Source of the DNA: an uncultured Ilumatobacter sp.
GTDB lineage: Bacteria; Actinomycetota; Acidimicrobiia; Acidimicrobiales; Ilumatobacteraceae
Direction: 5' to 3'
DNA length: 64,000 nucleotides
Assembly: GCA_905182555.1 (NCBI GenBank)
Contig: CAJJBX010000018.1
Location: 62,001-126,000, forward strand
Position 1 is the first letter of the stretch. Every line of letters begins with the position of its first letter. The translations under genes were made by a program, and so were the position numbers. Positions 9,743-17,496 of the stretch are shown in pieces. The notes below the pieces were generated by a model. That model was not told the DNA's origin. It did no database searches and saw nothing but the letters and a program-made list of their open reading frames with translations.

Positions 9743-9962
9743 ATGCAGACTGACATTCATCCCCAATACACCGACACCACAGTGAAATGCTCCTGCGGGA
9801 ACGTCTTCACGACGAAGTCGTACCGCGACGCGCTGAGCCTCGAGCTTCTGAGTGCCCGGCTCCACCGGCAAGCAGAAGCTTGTTGACTCCGGTGGCCGCG
9901 TGGAGCGCTTCAACAAGCGCTACGGCGAGCGTAAGGGTGCACCGTCCAACGTCGAGGAGTGA
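9743..9962 (+). CDS. rpmE: 50S ribosomal protein bL31, disrupted copy
   Basis: Starts MQTDIHPQYTDTTVKCSCGN with the first zinc-ribbon Cys pair (CSC) intact. The usual second half (Cys pair plus HPFYTGKQK) is damaged: after LSLELLSA the sequence lacks the CHPFY codons and is out of frame. It then resumes as TGKQKLVDSGGRVERFNKRYG and ends at TGA 9960-9962. Compared with the family, a net loss of about 8 bases near 9855-9865 is needed, and the second Cys pair is absent. Unlike the other frame breaks this is more than one base. AAAGGA lies 7 bases upstream of the ATG. A second, zinc-independent bL31 elsewhere in the genome would make the loss tolerable. Confidence 0.8.
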
Positions 9963-10020
9963 CTCATCGCCTCTGCCAACGTGCAGGGTGTCGATCAAGA
10001 GATTGACAAGAACGACGAAC

Positions 10021-10055
10021 GAACCGCCGTCCTACGGGGCGGCGTTTCGCGTTTT
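10021..10055 (+). terminator. Probable rpmE terminator
   Basis: GC-rich stem CGCCG (10025-10029) with CGGCG (10040-10044), extended by TCC/GGG around a TAC loop, followed by TTTCGCGTTTT. It is placed about 60 bases after the rpmE stop. Confidence 0.6.
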
Positions 10056-10057
10056 CC

Positions 10058-10156
10058 CTGGTGGTCGCCAAGCTGGGGGCCAATGACAGCGTCGACCCGT
10101 TCAACGCTGCAGGTGCCGTCGACCTCGTTGTCGATCTGAAAGGCTACTTTGTCTGA
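10058..10156 (+). pseudogene. C-terminal fragment of a cell-surface repeat protein
   Basis: The frame LVVAKLGANDSVDPFNAAGAVD followed by LVVDLKGYFV and a stop matches the end of repeat domains common in large exported actinobacterial proteins (pattern: N..VVAKVG..G.V...N..G..D.I.DV.GYF). Only about 32 codons remain and there is no start codon. It lies directly between the rpmE terminator and the next gene, so it looks like the leftover tail of a deleted surface-protein gene. Family recognition is from the GAVDLVVDLKGYF pattern only. Confidence 0.45.
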
Positions 10157-10203
10157 TCTGGACACACGGGCTGAGGCCGGTGGGCGCCGGTAGCGTTCGC
10201 TTT

Positions 10204-11257
10204 ATGAGTGCTGCGATGGACCCGCAACGTCGAGGTCAGCTCCTCGGAATCAAGCTGCGCGCCCTGGTGAGCGACCATGTTGGTCGCGTGATCGAGGCTG
10301 AACCTGTGCCACTGCTTGGCGGGTCCGCTCTCGTCGACGCAGATGCTGCGTGGGTCCTTGTCGATGCTGATGCGTGCTGCCTCCTCGGTGCATCGCTCGC
10401 CTGGGCAATTCGGCATGGAGCCACTGCCCTCAACGTCGTGGCTGACGCCGGCGGCGGCACGGTCGCAGACGATGCCGCGGGACTTCAACTTTCCGATCAA
10501 CGTGTGGTTCACCGAAGATCGAACATTGCTACCGACGGTTGCTGAGCCGCTGCCCGAACGTCGCAGCGCCTCGATGGACAACCCCGACCTGATCGAGATG
10601 ATCACCAACTCGGGTGCGGCGGTCAATGTCGAGCATGGCACCATCGCCGGCGAGGTTCGTGGATTGGAAATCTGCCGCATCGTCGATCAGCCCACCGTCG
10701 GCTTTTTCGCCGAGCTCAGTGACGTCGTGATGCCGGCGGCGCCGATGGACGGAGCATTTGGCGGTGGTGAGGGCGTTCGGCTTGAAGTCGGCGTTGGTGC
10801 TGCTGATCGCGAAGCATTTCAAATGTTGCATGGCGATCTGCCGACTGCCGAGGCGCTCACGTCGGTGGTCGCGACGGTGATTACCCACCGTTCCGCTGCG
10901 GCACGGCAGCACCCGCTGAACCGCCTCGGTGCCGAGCGATACCTTCGCTGGGAAGCCGAACAAGACCCGGGTCGCGTCGGCTTGGCCAGCCTGGCGTCGG
11001 TTGAGCCACCAACGCCCCGCCCAAATCTAAAGGATCCGATTCCGTGCGTGGCCGCAGGCGCCACCCACGACGACCAGGCTGTACATGTCGTGTTCTCGTC
11101 GGGTGTCGACCTCGATGCGATTCCGTTTGTGGCCGACGTGCAACGGCTGGTCGGCACGCCAGTGTGGCTCGCTGTTCCGGCTCGTGACCTCGTCCCGGTC
11201 ACGCGTGACATGGCGGAACTGCTGCTCAACCCGATCGAACTCATCGCTCTTGACTGA
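10204..11257 (+). CDS. Conserved hypothetical between rpmE and prfA, frameshifted
   Basis: About 350 residues if one indel is allowed. The N-terminal part (SAAMDPQRRGQLLGIKLRA ... AIRHGATALNVVADAGGG) starts at ATG 10204. After about 10455-10480 the protein continues in another frame with FNFPINVWFTEDRTLLPTV and runs to 11257. I recognise this as a protein of unknown function seen beside prfA in Acidimicrobiia-type genomes, but have no functional call. It is Ala/Val-rich with no clear signal peptide or membrane helices and no catalytic motif I can name. prfA starts 46 bases downstream. Confidence 0.6.
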
Positions 11258-11303
11258 TCGCTCACGGCAGAACGTCGATTGGCGGCACTAACATCGAATC
11301 GCC

Positions 11304-12385
11304 ATGGCTGAACCCGACATGATCGCCCGACTCAGCCAAGTTGGTGACGAATTCGAGACGCTCGAACACCAACTCAGTGACCCTGCAGTCCTGTCGGACC
11401 CCTCACAGCTGCGGATCCTGTCGAAGCGGTACAACCACCTCGGTCCGGTCATGGAGAAGTTCCGCCTCCATCAGAGCCGTGTCGCTGACCGCGAAGCCGC
11501 GCAGGAGATGCTCCCTGAGGCCCACGGTGATGAACGTCAATTGCTCCAGGGCGAGATCGACGACGTCAACGCCGAACTTCCGCAGCTGATTGATGAGTTG
11601 CGCGAGATGATGCTGCCCACCGATCCCCACGACGGCAAGAACGTCATTATGGAGATCCGCGGTGCCGAAGGCGGTGAAGAGGCCAACCTGTTCGCCAGAA
11701 ATCTGTTCGAGATGTATTCCGCGTACGCCGCCAACATGGGTTGGAAGGTGGAACTGATGTCGACGACCCTGAGTGATATGGGCGGCTTCAACGAGGTGAC
11801 ACTCATGGTCAGCGGGGCAACGGCATGGCGGAACCTCAAGTTTGAGGGCGGCCCCCACCGGGTGCAGCGCGTTCCGGTGACGGAGAGCCAGGGTCGTATT
11901 CACACGTCGTCGGCAACGGTGACGGCGCTGCCCGAGGTTGACGATGTCGACGTGACAGTCGATGATCGGGATCTCGACATTGACGTGTTTCGTGCCAGCG
12001 GCCCAGGTGGCCAGGGCGTGAACACCACGGACTCTGCCGTACGCATTACTCACCGCCCGACTGGCGTTGTCGTGTCGATGCAAGACGAACGCTCGCAACT
12101 TCAGAACAGGCTGCGTGCAATGACGGTTCTACGGTCACGGTTGTGCATTGGGCCGAGCGGGAGCGGCGCGAAGAGATGTCTGATGCCCGGCGCTCCCAAA
12201 CCGGTGGCGGTGGGCGCAGCGAGAAAATTCGCACATACAACTACAAGGAAAATCGCGTGACCGATCATCGCATCGGATTCACGATCTACCGGCTGGCCGA
12301 AGTGTTGCGTGGCGATTTGCAACCGGTCGTTGACGCGCTTGCGGCCGACGAGCGGGCGCGGCTGCTCGCCGAAGGCGATGTCTGA
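11304..12385 (+). CDS. prfA: Peptide chain release factor 1, frameshifted near 3' end
   Basis: RF1 releases peptides at UAA/UAG codons. The N-terminal helical domain, the core domain and the catalytic GGQ loop ([17 protein letters not shown]) are intact in the first frame. That frame then diverges after [18 protein letters not shown] (about 12135-12145). The expected tail ([20 protein letters not shown] ... [19 protein letters not shown]) continues in another frame to TGA 12383-12385. The result would be a normal-length RF1. prmC, which methylates the GGQ glutamine, starts at 12378 and overlaps the prfA end, the standard coupled pair. Confidence 0.93.
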
Positions 12386-13244
12386 GCACACCGACGTCAC
12401 GGTGACTTGGCGGGGACTCTGGGACGAGACCGCATCGGTCATTGGCGATCGTCAACATGCGCGGTGGATGTGCGAAACAGCGTCGTCAACCGATCCAGAG
12501 GAGTTCCTCGCAGGTCTCGACCAAACACCGATGGCTCGGATGGTCAGCCACCTCGACGCGATGGTGGCGCGCTACCAAACGGGGGAGCCGCTGCAGTACG
12601 TGCTCGGCAGCTGGTCGTTCCGCCGGCTCGATCTCAACGTCGACAAGCGTGTGTTGATCCCGAGGCCGGAAACCGAGCTCGTCGCCGAAGTCGCGATCAG
12701 CCTTGCGCTCGCGTTCAACGACGAGCGCACCGTGGTAGACCTTGGAACTGGTTCAGGCGCAATCGGGCTTGCCTGTGCTGACGAACTTCCGCTCGACGGC
12801 ACGACGGTGTGGCTGACCGATGCGAGCAGCGATGCGCTCGATGTCGCACGCGCCAACCTGGCCGGAGTCGGTCGAGCGGCGAGGAACGTTCGGGTCGCGC
12901 TCGGCAACTGGTTTGCAGCCCTGCCCGACGACCTTGAGGCCGACGTGATCGTGTCGAACCCACCATATGTTGCTGTCGGGTCAGTCGACCTGGAGACGAA
13001 CGTGGGGGAGTGGGAGCCAAAGGATGCGCTCTTCGCCGGCGCCGATGGCCTCAACGACTATCGAGTCATCATTCCGGGTGCGATTGATTACCTGAGACCG
13101 GACGGCTGGTTGGTCCTTGAGATCGGCTATGACCAAGGCTCAGCGGTCTCGGCGCTGTTTGAACAGCAGGGCTATCGGAAGATCGAAGTGCGCCAGGATT
13201 TCGCGAAGCTCGACCGCATCGTTTTCGCCAAACGCCCCGCCTGA
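12378..13244 (+). CDS. prmC: Release factor glutamine methyltransferase
   Basis: SAM-dependent N5-glutamine methyltransferase acting on the GGQ motif of RF1/RF2. 288 residues from ATG 12378 (overlapping the prfA stop by 8 bases). An N-terminal helical domain is followed by VLIPRPETE, the SAM motif VVDLGTGSGAIGLA and the catalytic SNPPYV motif that defines the family. The frame is intact. Confidence 0.93.
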   Translation: MSEHTDVTVTWRGLWDETASVIGDRQHARWMCETASSTDPEEFLAGLDQTPMARMVSHLDAMVARYQTGEPLQYVLGSWSFRRLDLNVDKRVLIPRPETELVAEVAISLALAFNDERTVVDLGTGSGAIGLACADELPLDGTTVWLTDASSDALDVARANLAGVGRAARNVRVALGNWFAALPDDLEADVIVSNPPYVAVGSVDLETNVGEWEPKDALFAGADGLNDYRVIIPGAIDYLRPDGWLVLEIGYDQGSAVSALFEQQGYRKIEVRQDFAKLDRIVFAKRPA

Positions 13245-13255
13245 CAGATCCCTCC

Positions 13256-13711
13256 TCAGTTGAAGCGGACTGCGACGGCAGCGAGGATGGAGCCTTCTTC
13301 AGGGCTCACTTCGTCGTCGACTCCGGCCACCTCGCGTGAGGCGGAAAAGAGTGCCGAGCGCAGCACCCGGCTGCTGATCCGTTCGTCGATCGAGTCAATG
13401 AACTCTTCGACGCGGTCGCGTTCGATTGCGTGGCGGGCCTCTTCGATTGCGGGCCGAAGGTAGTCCTCGAAGGAAAATTCGTCGTCGTGCCAGTCGGTAC
13501 TGATCTCACGGACGAGTTCGACCTCTTCGTCGGCGATGTCCTGATCAGCCAGCATCACCAGGGCCAGTAGTTCGAGGGCGGCCTGGTGTTCCAGGTTGGC
13601 AGTGGCGTGCACGGCGACACCGCGGTACATCTCGAGCAGGCGGTTGTTCATACCCGGGCGACGATAGATGAATCGCCCGCTGCGCGCAGCGGCAGGGGTC
13701 CGAATCGTCAT
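13256..13711 (-). CDS. TerB-like protein
   Basis: Acidic, all-helical 151-residue protein (about 131 if the Met at 13651 is the start) with the TerB/tellurite-resistance-like pattern: ALELLALVMLADQDIADEEVELVREI, a central helix pair and a C-terminal repeat REVAGVDDEVSPEEGSIL. The D/E-rich D-G/D-E-V-x-x-E-E sequences resemble metal-binding sites of TerB folds. It lies 8 bases downstream of the S9 peptidase gene on the same strand, so probably co-transcribed. The specific role is unknown. Confidence 0.65.
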   Translation of the reverse strand: MTIRTPAAARSGRFIYRRPGMNNRLLEMYRGVAVHATANLEHQAALELLALVMLADQDIADEEVELVREISTDWHDDEFSFEDYLRPAIEEARHAIERDRVEEFIDSIDERISSRVLRSALFSASREVAGVDDEVSPEEGSILAAVAVRFN

Positions 13712-13719
13712 GGGAGGTG

Positions 13720-15822
13720 TCAGCTCGTCGGTTCGGGAAGCGACCGTCGAAGGAAATCCAGCTGGTGGAGCAACAGGTTCTCAGCGACCTGCTCCTGGGG
13801 GGTCATATGGGTGACGCCGACCAGGGGCAGAACTTCATGCCGCTTTCCTGCAGCAAGCAGAGCAGATGAAAGTTGGAGCGTGTGCGCCGCCACGACGTTG
13901 TCATCTGCCAGCCCATGAATCAGCAGGAGCGGCCGCGTGAGGTCGCCGGCGAGGGGCAGGAGTGAGCTGGCGTCGTACTGAGCTGCGCTGACGTCTGGAT
14001 CGCCGAGGTACCGCTCGGTGTAGTGGGTGTCGTAGAGCCGCCATTCGGTGACGGGTGCGCCGGCGATCGCGGCATGGAATACGTCGGGTCGGCGCAGTAC
14101 CGCGAGCGCTGCGAGATAACCGCCGAAACTCCAACCTCTGATTGCCACGCGGCTTGGATCAAGCGCAGCGGTCTGCTTCGTCACGAAGTGCAATGCCTCG
14201 ATCTGGTCGTCGAGCGGTGCCGTAGCGAGATCGCCGTGAACCGCTCGTTCCCAGACTGATCCTCGCCCGGGGGTGCCGCGATTGTCGGTGACGAGGACAG
14301 CGAACCCTTGATCTGCAAACCACTGTGAGGCCACGAACGCGTTGAAAGAATTCTGAACGCGTAGGGCATGCGGACCGCCGTAGGGGTCGAGCAGGACGGG
14401 CAGGGGCGAACCGTCGTGATCGTGTGGGAGGAGCAGTGCCGACGTCAGCCCGGTCGCAGCACTTCGGAAGAATTCGACATTCGGTGTCACGAGCGGTGTC
14501 TCGGCGAACGATTCGAGTGGGCGTGCCGTGCCGGACGAGTGAGATACCAGATGGGTGGCGCCCGGTTCGCTGAGTGTTGCCGAACGAGCGACCGAGGTGC
14601 CGCTGCGTTCGGTGAGCGTGTGGATGCCCGGTTCGTCGGTGAGGGCAGTGAGCGTGCCGTCGTGACTGCGCCGCCAAACGTGGAGCGATGTCGAGTCGTC
14701 GATCGGGTTGGCTTGAAACAGAATTGACGCGGCATCGGCTTCGAGCACGGCACGGACTTGCAGGTCAACGGGTGTCACGGGTTGGTTATTGACCATGAGC
14801 CGTCGAGCTCCGTCGCGGTCAGCAGCAGAGATGAGCGTGCCGTCGGGGAGGAGGCGCGGGACCCCGGGTACCAACTCGACCCAGGCGTCGTCGCAGTCTT
14901 GGGCCAGTACTTCGGTTTCGCCGGTGATCTCGTCAATCTTGAGCGTCATGGTGGCGCGTTGGTCGCGTGCCTGTACCGCCATGATCAGGCCAGCTCGGGT
15001 CCATTCGACGGAGGAGATGTAGGGGAAGAACTCCTGGTCCCAGTCGACGTCGGTGCGGGACCCGTTGAGGCCGAGCAGGTGAAGCGACACGGTGGCGTTG
15101 TTCGTTCCGGCCGACGGGTAGCGAACGGTCTTGACGGGGTGGTCGGGGTTGGCCGGATCGGCGATGACCCACTCATCAACCGGTGATGTATCGACGCGGC
15201 ACGCAGCAATGGTGCTGCCGTCGGGGCTCCACCAATAGCCACGGAAGCGGTGCATCTCCTCGGCTGCAATGAAGTCAGCGCTGCCCCACGACACCGTGTC
15301 GGCTTCTGCCGGGTCGCCACCGGCGAGGACGCGCCACGTGCCGTCTAGTTCGCCGATGCAGAGCAGCTGGCCGCTCGCGTAAGCGATGCGACGCGCAGTT
15401 GGATCGGGGCGGGGGTCAAAGACAGGGCCGGCGACGTCGAGCGGTCGGGTGAGGCCCGTGAGTAGACCTGCAACGAACATCCGGCCGCCGAGTGCAAACG
15501 CGGCGACCTTGCCGGCCCCGTCGGTTGCGTAGCTCGTAATGCCACCAGCGCCTTCCCGAGAGCGTTCGCGTCGGGCGCGTTCCATCGGCGGCAGGTCGTT
15601 GTTGGTGCCGTCGTTCAGCAACACAAGCGGGTCACCGACGAGCCGTTCACTGCCATTTGCGACGTCGAGTACCCAGAGTGCGTTGACCGGGTCGGTCCCG
15701 CTGGAGCTGCGGAGGAACATCACGCGTTCGCCGTCGGCCGAGACGGTGATGTCGCGCGGCGCGCCGAGGGTGAATCGCTGGGTGCGAGCGTGCTGGCGGG
15801 GGAACGTGTCGGCGGCGGTCAC
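13720..15822 (-). CDS. Prolyl oligopeptidase (S9) family, DPP-IV-like peptidase
   Basis: 700-residue serine peptidase. The N-terminal two-thirds is a WD/beta-propeller of the DPPIV_N type (GAPRDITVSADGERVMFLRS, FRGYWWSPDGSTIAACRVD). The C-terminal third is an alpha/beta hydrolase with the nucleophile in RGWSFGGYLA, the Asp in LLIHGLADDNVV and the His in GVTHMTP. HRFRGYWWSPDG and the double-Glu region SADFIAAEEMHRF are typical of dipeptidyl peptidases that hold the substrate N-terminus. No signal peptide is visible, so it is probably cytoplasmic. The TerB-like gene follows on the same strand. Confidence 0.88.
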   Translation of the reverse strand: MTAADTFPRQHARTQRFTLGAPRDITVSADGERVMFLRSSSGTDPVNALWVLDVANGSERLVGDPLVLLNDGTNNDLPPMERARRERSREGAGGITSYATDGAGKVAAFALGGRMFVAGLLTGLTRPLDVAGPVFDPRPDPTARRIAYASGQLLCIGELDGTWRVLAGGDPAEADTVSWGSADFIAAEEMHRFRGYWWSPDGSTIAACRVDTSPVDEWVIADPANPDHPVKTVRYPSAGTNNATVSLHLLGLNGSRTDVDWDQEFFPYISSVEWTRAGLIMAVQARDQRATMTLKIDEITGETEVLAQDCDDAWVELVPGVPRLLPDGTLISAADRDGARRLMVNNQPVTPVDLQVRAVLEADAASILFQANPIDDSTSLHVWRRSHDGTLTALTDEPGIHTLTERSGTSVARSATLSEPGATHLVSHSSGTARPLESFAETPLVTPNVEFFRSAATGLTSALLLPHDHDGSPLPVLLDPYGGPHALRVQNSFNAFVASQWFADQGFAVLVTDNRGTPGRGSVWERAVHGDLATAPLDDQIEALHFVTKQTAALDPSRVAIRGWSFGGYLAALAVLRRPDVFHAAIAGAPVTEWRLYDTHYTERYLGDPDVSAAQYDASSLLPLAGDLTRPLLLIHGLADDNVVAAHTLQLSSALLAAGKRHEVLPLVGVTHMTPQEQVAENLLLHQLDFLRRSLPEPTS

Positions 15823-15941
15823 GCCGCAGAGACTAGAGCCGCTCGACGCTCGCGTCCCGGTGGGCGCGCCGCGTCGCGTCGCTCAACCGCAACCGCGTCG
15901 CGCAACCGCTCCGTGGCAGTGCGCCGGTCGCGTCATGGTAG

Positions 15942-16910
15942 TCAGCCGGTGAAATGCGTGATTGCTTCGAGGGCGACGTCGAAGGCAGCCGCTGCGTCGA
16001 CCGAGGTCAACATGTCGCAGTTGGGGGTCTGCCGTTCGGTGACTTTGCGCTGGTCGATCACCGTCATCCCTCGGGTGTGCTCCCCGCGCGTCTCCACGAC
16101 CACATGGCGCGCAACGCGTTCGAACAGGTGCGGGTGAGACAATGCCATCACCGCGAGCGGGTCGTGAATTGCCCCGCCGATAAGTGCGCCGTCGTCGTGT
16201 AGTTCGCCGTACTTTGCTGAGAAGAACGTGAGGAGGTCGGCAAGGGTCGTGCCGAGCAGGCCGCCGGTGGAACGGATAGCGGCGATGCGGCCGGGTGTGG
16301 CGGTGAACTGGTGCGTCACGTCGAGACCGGCCATCACGATGCGGACGCCACTGGAAAATACGACGTGCGCGGCTTCCGGGTCGGCCCAGATGTTGAACTC
16401 AGCAGTACTGCTGCGGTTGCCGAACGTACCGCCGCCCATCAACGAGATCCCGGCGATCCGGTGAGCGATGTCAGGTGCGGTCCGCAGTGCGAGCGCAATG
16501 TTGGTGAGCGGCCCGATCGGCACCAGCCAGAGGTCCTGCGTGCTCCGACACATATCGATGATGAAGTTGACTGCGTCGGTTCCGTCGAGTGGCGTTGACG
16601 GAGTCGGGAGATCGGCGCCGTCGAGTCCGCTTTCGCCGTGGACGTGTCCAGCGAACTTGGGTTCGCCGACGAGCGGTCGTGCTGCTCCAGAGTGAATTGG
16701 TATGTCGATGCCGAGCAGGTCGCGCATGACGAGTGCATTGTGCGTAGTGCTCGTGAGCGGTGCGTTGCCTGCAACCGTGGTGATCCCGACGAGTTCGGTA
16801 TGCCGGGCGGCGACCACGATGGCAATGGCGTCGTCGTGGCCTGGATCGCAGTCGAGGAGGATGGTGGGGCGAGTCCCAGCGGAGGCAGTCTCAGGCATAA
16901 TGCCGAGCAT
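15942..16910 (-). CDS. Inosine-uridine-preferring nucleoside hydrolase family
   Basis: Ca2+-dependent N-ribohydrolase fold for nucleoside salvage. The diagnostic DxDxxxDD cluster appears as LLDCDPGHDDAIAIV near the N-terminus. Further motifs include TTVAGNAPL, the GPLTNIALAL strand, EFNIWADPEAA and a late HDPLAV that completes the metal site. 322 residues, or 318 from the second Met at 16898, which starts closer to the conserved core. The frame is intact and the gene stands alone. Confidence 0.9.
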   Translation of the reverse strand: MLGIMPETASAGTRPTILLDCDPGHDDAIAIVVAARHTELVGITTVAGNAPLTSTTHNALVMRDLLGIDIPIHSGAARPLVGEPKFAGHVHGESGLDGADLPTPSTPLDGTDAVNFIIDMCRSTQDLWLVPIGPLTNIALALRTAPDIAHRIAGISLMGGGTFGNRSSTAEFNIWADPEAAHVVFSSGVRIVMAGLDVTHQFTATPGRIAAIRSTGGLLGTTLADLLTFFSAKYGELHDDGALIGGAIHDPLAVMALSHPHLFERVARHVVVETRGEHTRGMTVIDQRKVTERQTPNCDMLTSVDAAAAFDVALEAITHFTG

Positions 16911-16968
16911 GGCATCCGGACGGCCGCAATGACGTCATGGACCGACGAGTGTTGCTGGCCCAGGCTTC

Positions 16969-17449
16969 GTGCAGCCCGAGTTTGGCGATGTCGCTGAGCC
17001 CGGCGTCGGCACAACCGAGTTCGACCTCGGAGCACAGCCGAGCACCCCAGAGATCCCGGTGGTCCCCGAGACCGGTGTGCCGGGTAGCGACAGCGTCGAT
17101 GCGTTCTGCCGTGACTGGAGCGGCCCAGCTGGCCCAGCTGGCCCAGCTGGCCCAGCTGGCCCAGCTGGCCCAGCTGGCCCAGCTGGCCCAGCTGGCCCAG
17201 CTGGCCCAGCTGGCCCAGCTGGCCGAGCAGGGCGTGGACGATCCGTTCCTTGACGTCGATTTTGCTGGGGTGGCTGACCCGACGCTGTTTGTAGCTGCCG
17301 TTGAGTCGTTCAGTACGACCTTCCCGTCAATCGTTATGGACCCGAGCTTGATTACCGACGTGCGGATCCCAACCACAGGCGCCTACCTGGGGGCCAACTG
17401 TCTTGATCGGGGCACTCTCGGAGGCGGCGACGTGATCATTGGTGATTGA
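16969..17449 (+). pseudogene. Decayed exported-protein-like gene containing a 9-bp repeat array
   Basis: Before the repeat, the natural-looking frame reads PEIPVVPETGVPGSDS and VDAFCRDWS. After it, the natural-looking frame is EQGVDDPFLDVDFAGVADP ... GGGDVIIGD ending at 17449. The two are one base apart, with the shift just before the repeat (around 17121-17124). The repeat itself would be read as (Ala-Gln-Leu)11 in the downstream frame or (Pro-Ala-Gly)11 in the upstream frame. The style (acidic, Pro-rich, a Cys near a Trp) resembles actinobacterial lipoproteins, but there is no signal peptide left, because the frame is closed by a stop at 16932-16934. I read it as a fragment of an unknown secreted protein. 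Confidence 0.5.
17126..17224. repeat. Tandem repeat, 11 exact copies of CAGCTGGCC
   Basis: 99 bases made of eleven identical 9-mers. Each unit contains the palindrome CAGCTG. The period is a multiple of three, so copy-number change keeps the reading frame. Perfect identity across all copies suggests recent expansion by slippage. Confidence 0.97.
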
Positions 17450-17496
17450 CGATCGCAATGTTCTGTCAGACACCACGTCGTCCGCTTCTCTGAAAA

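Noticed and set aside
2762-12385. Programmed ribosomal frameshifting as explanation of the frame breaks
   Set aside because: The breaks share no slippery heptamer, and prfA here is RF1, not RF2 (prfB), the classic autoregulated case.
16937-17125. Plus-strand start MDRRVLLAQ as the true start of the repeat-containing gene
   Set aside because: The residues before the repeat in this frame are Ser/Arg-rich nonsense; the other frame reads like protein, so a frameshift beside the repeat is more likely.
17126-17224. Short tandem array as a possible CRISPR
   Set aside because: Units are contiguous 9-mers without spacers.
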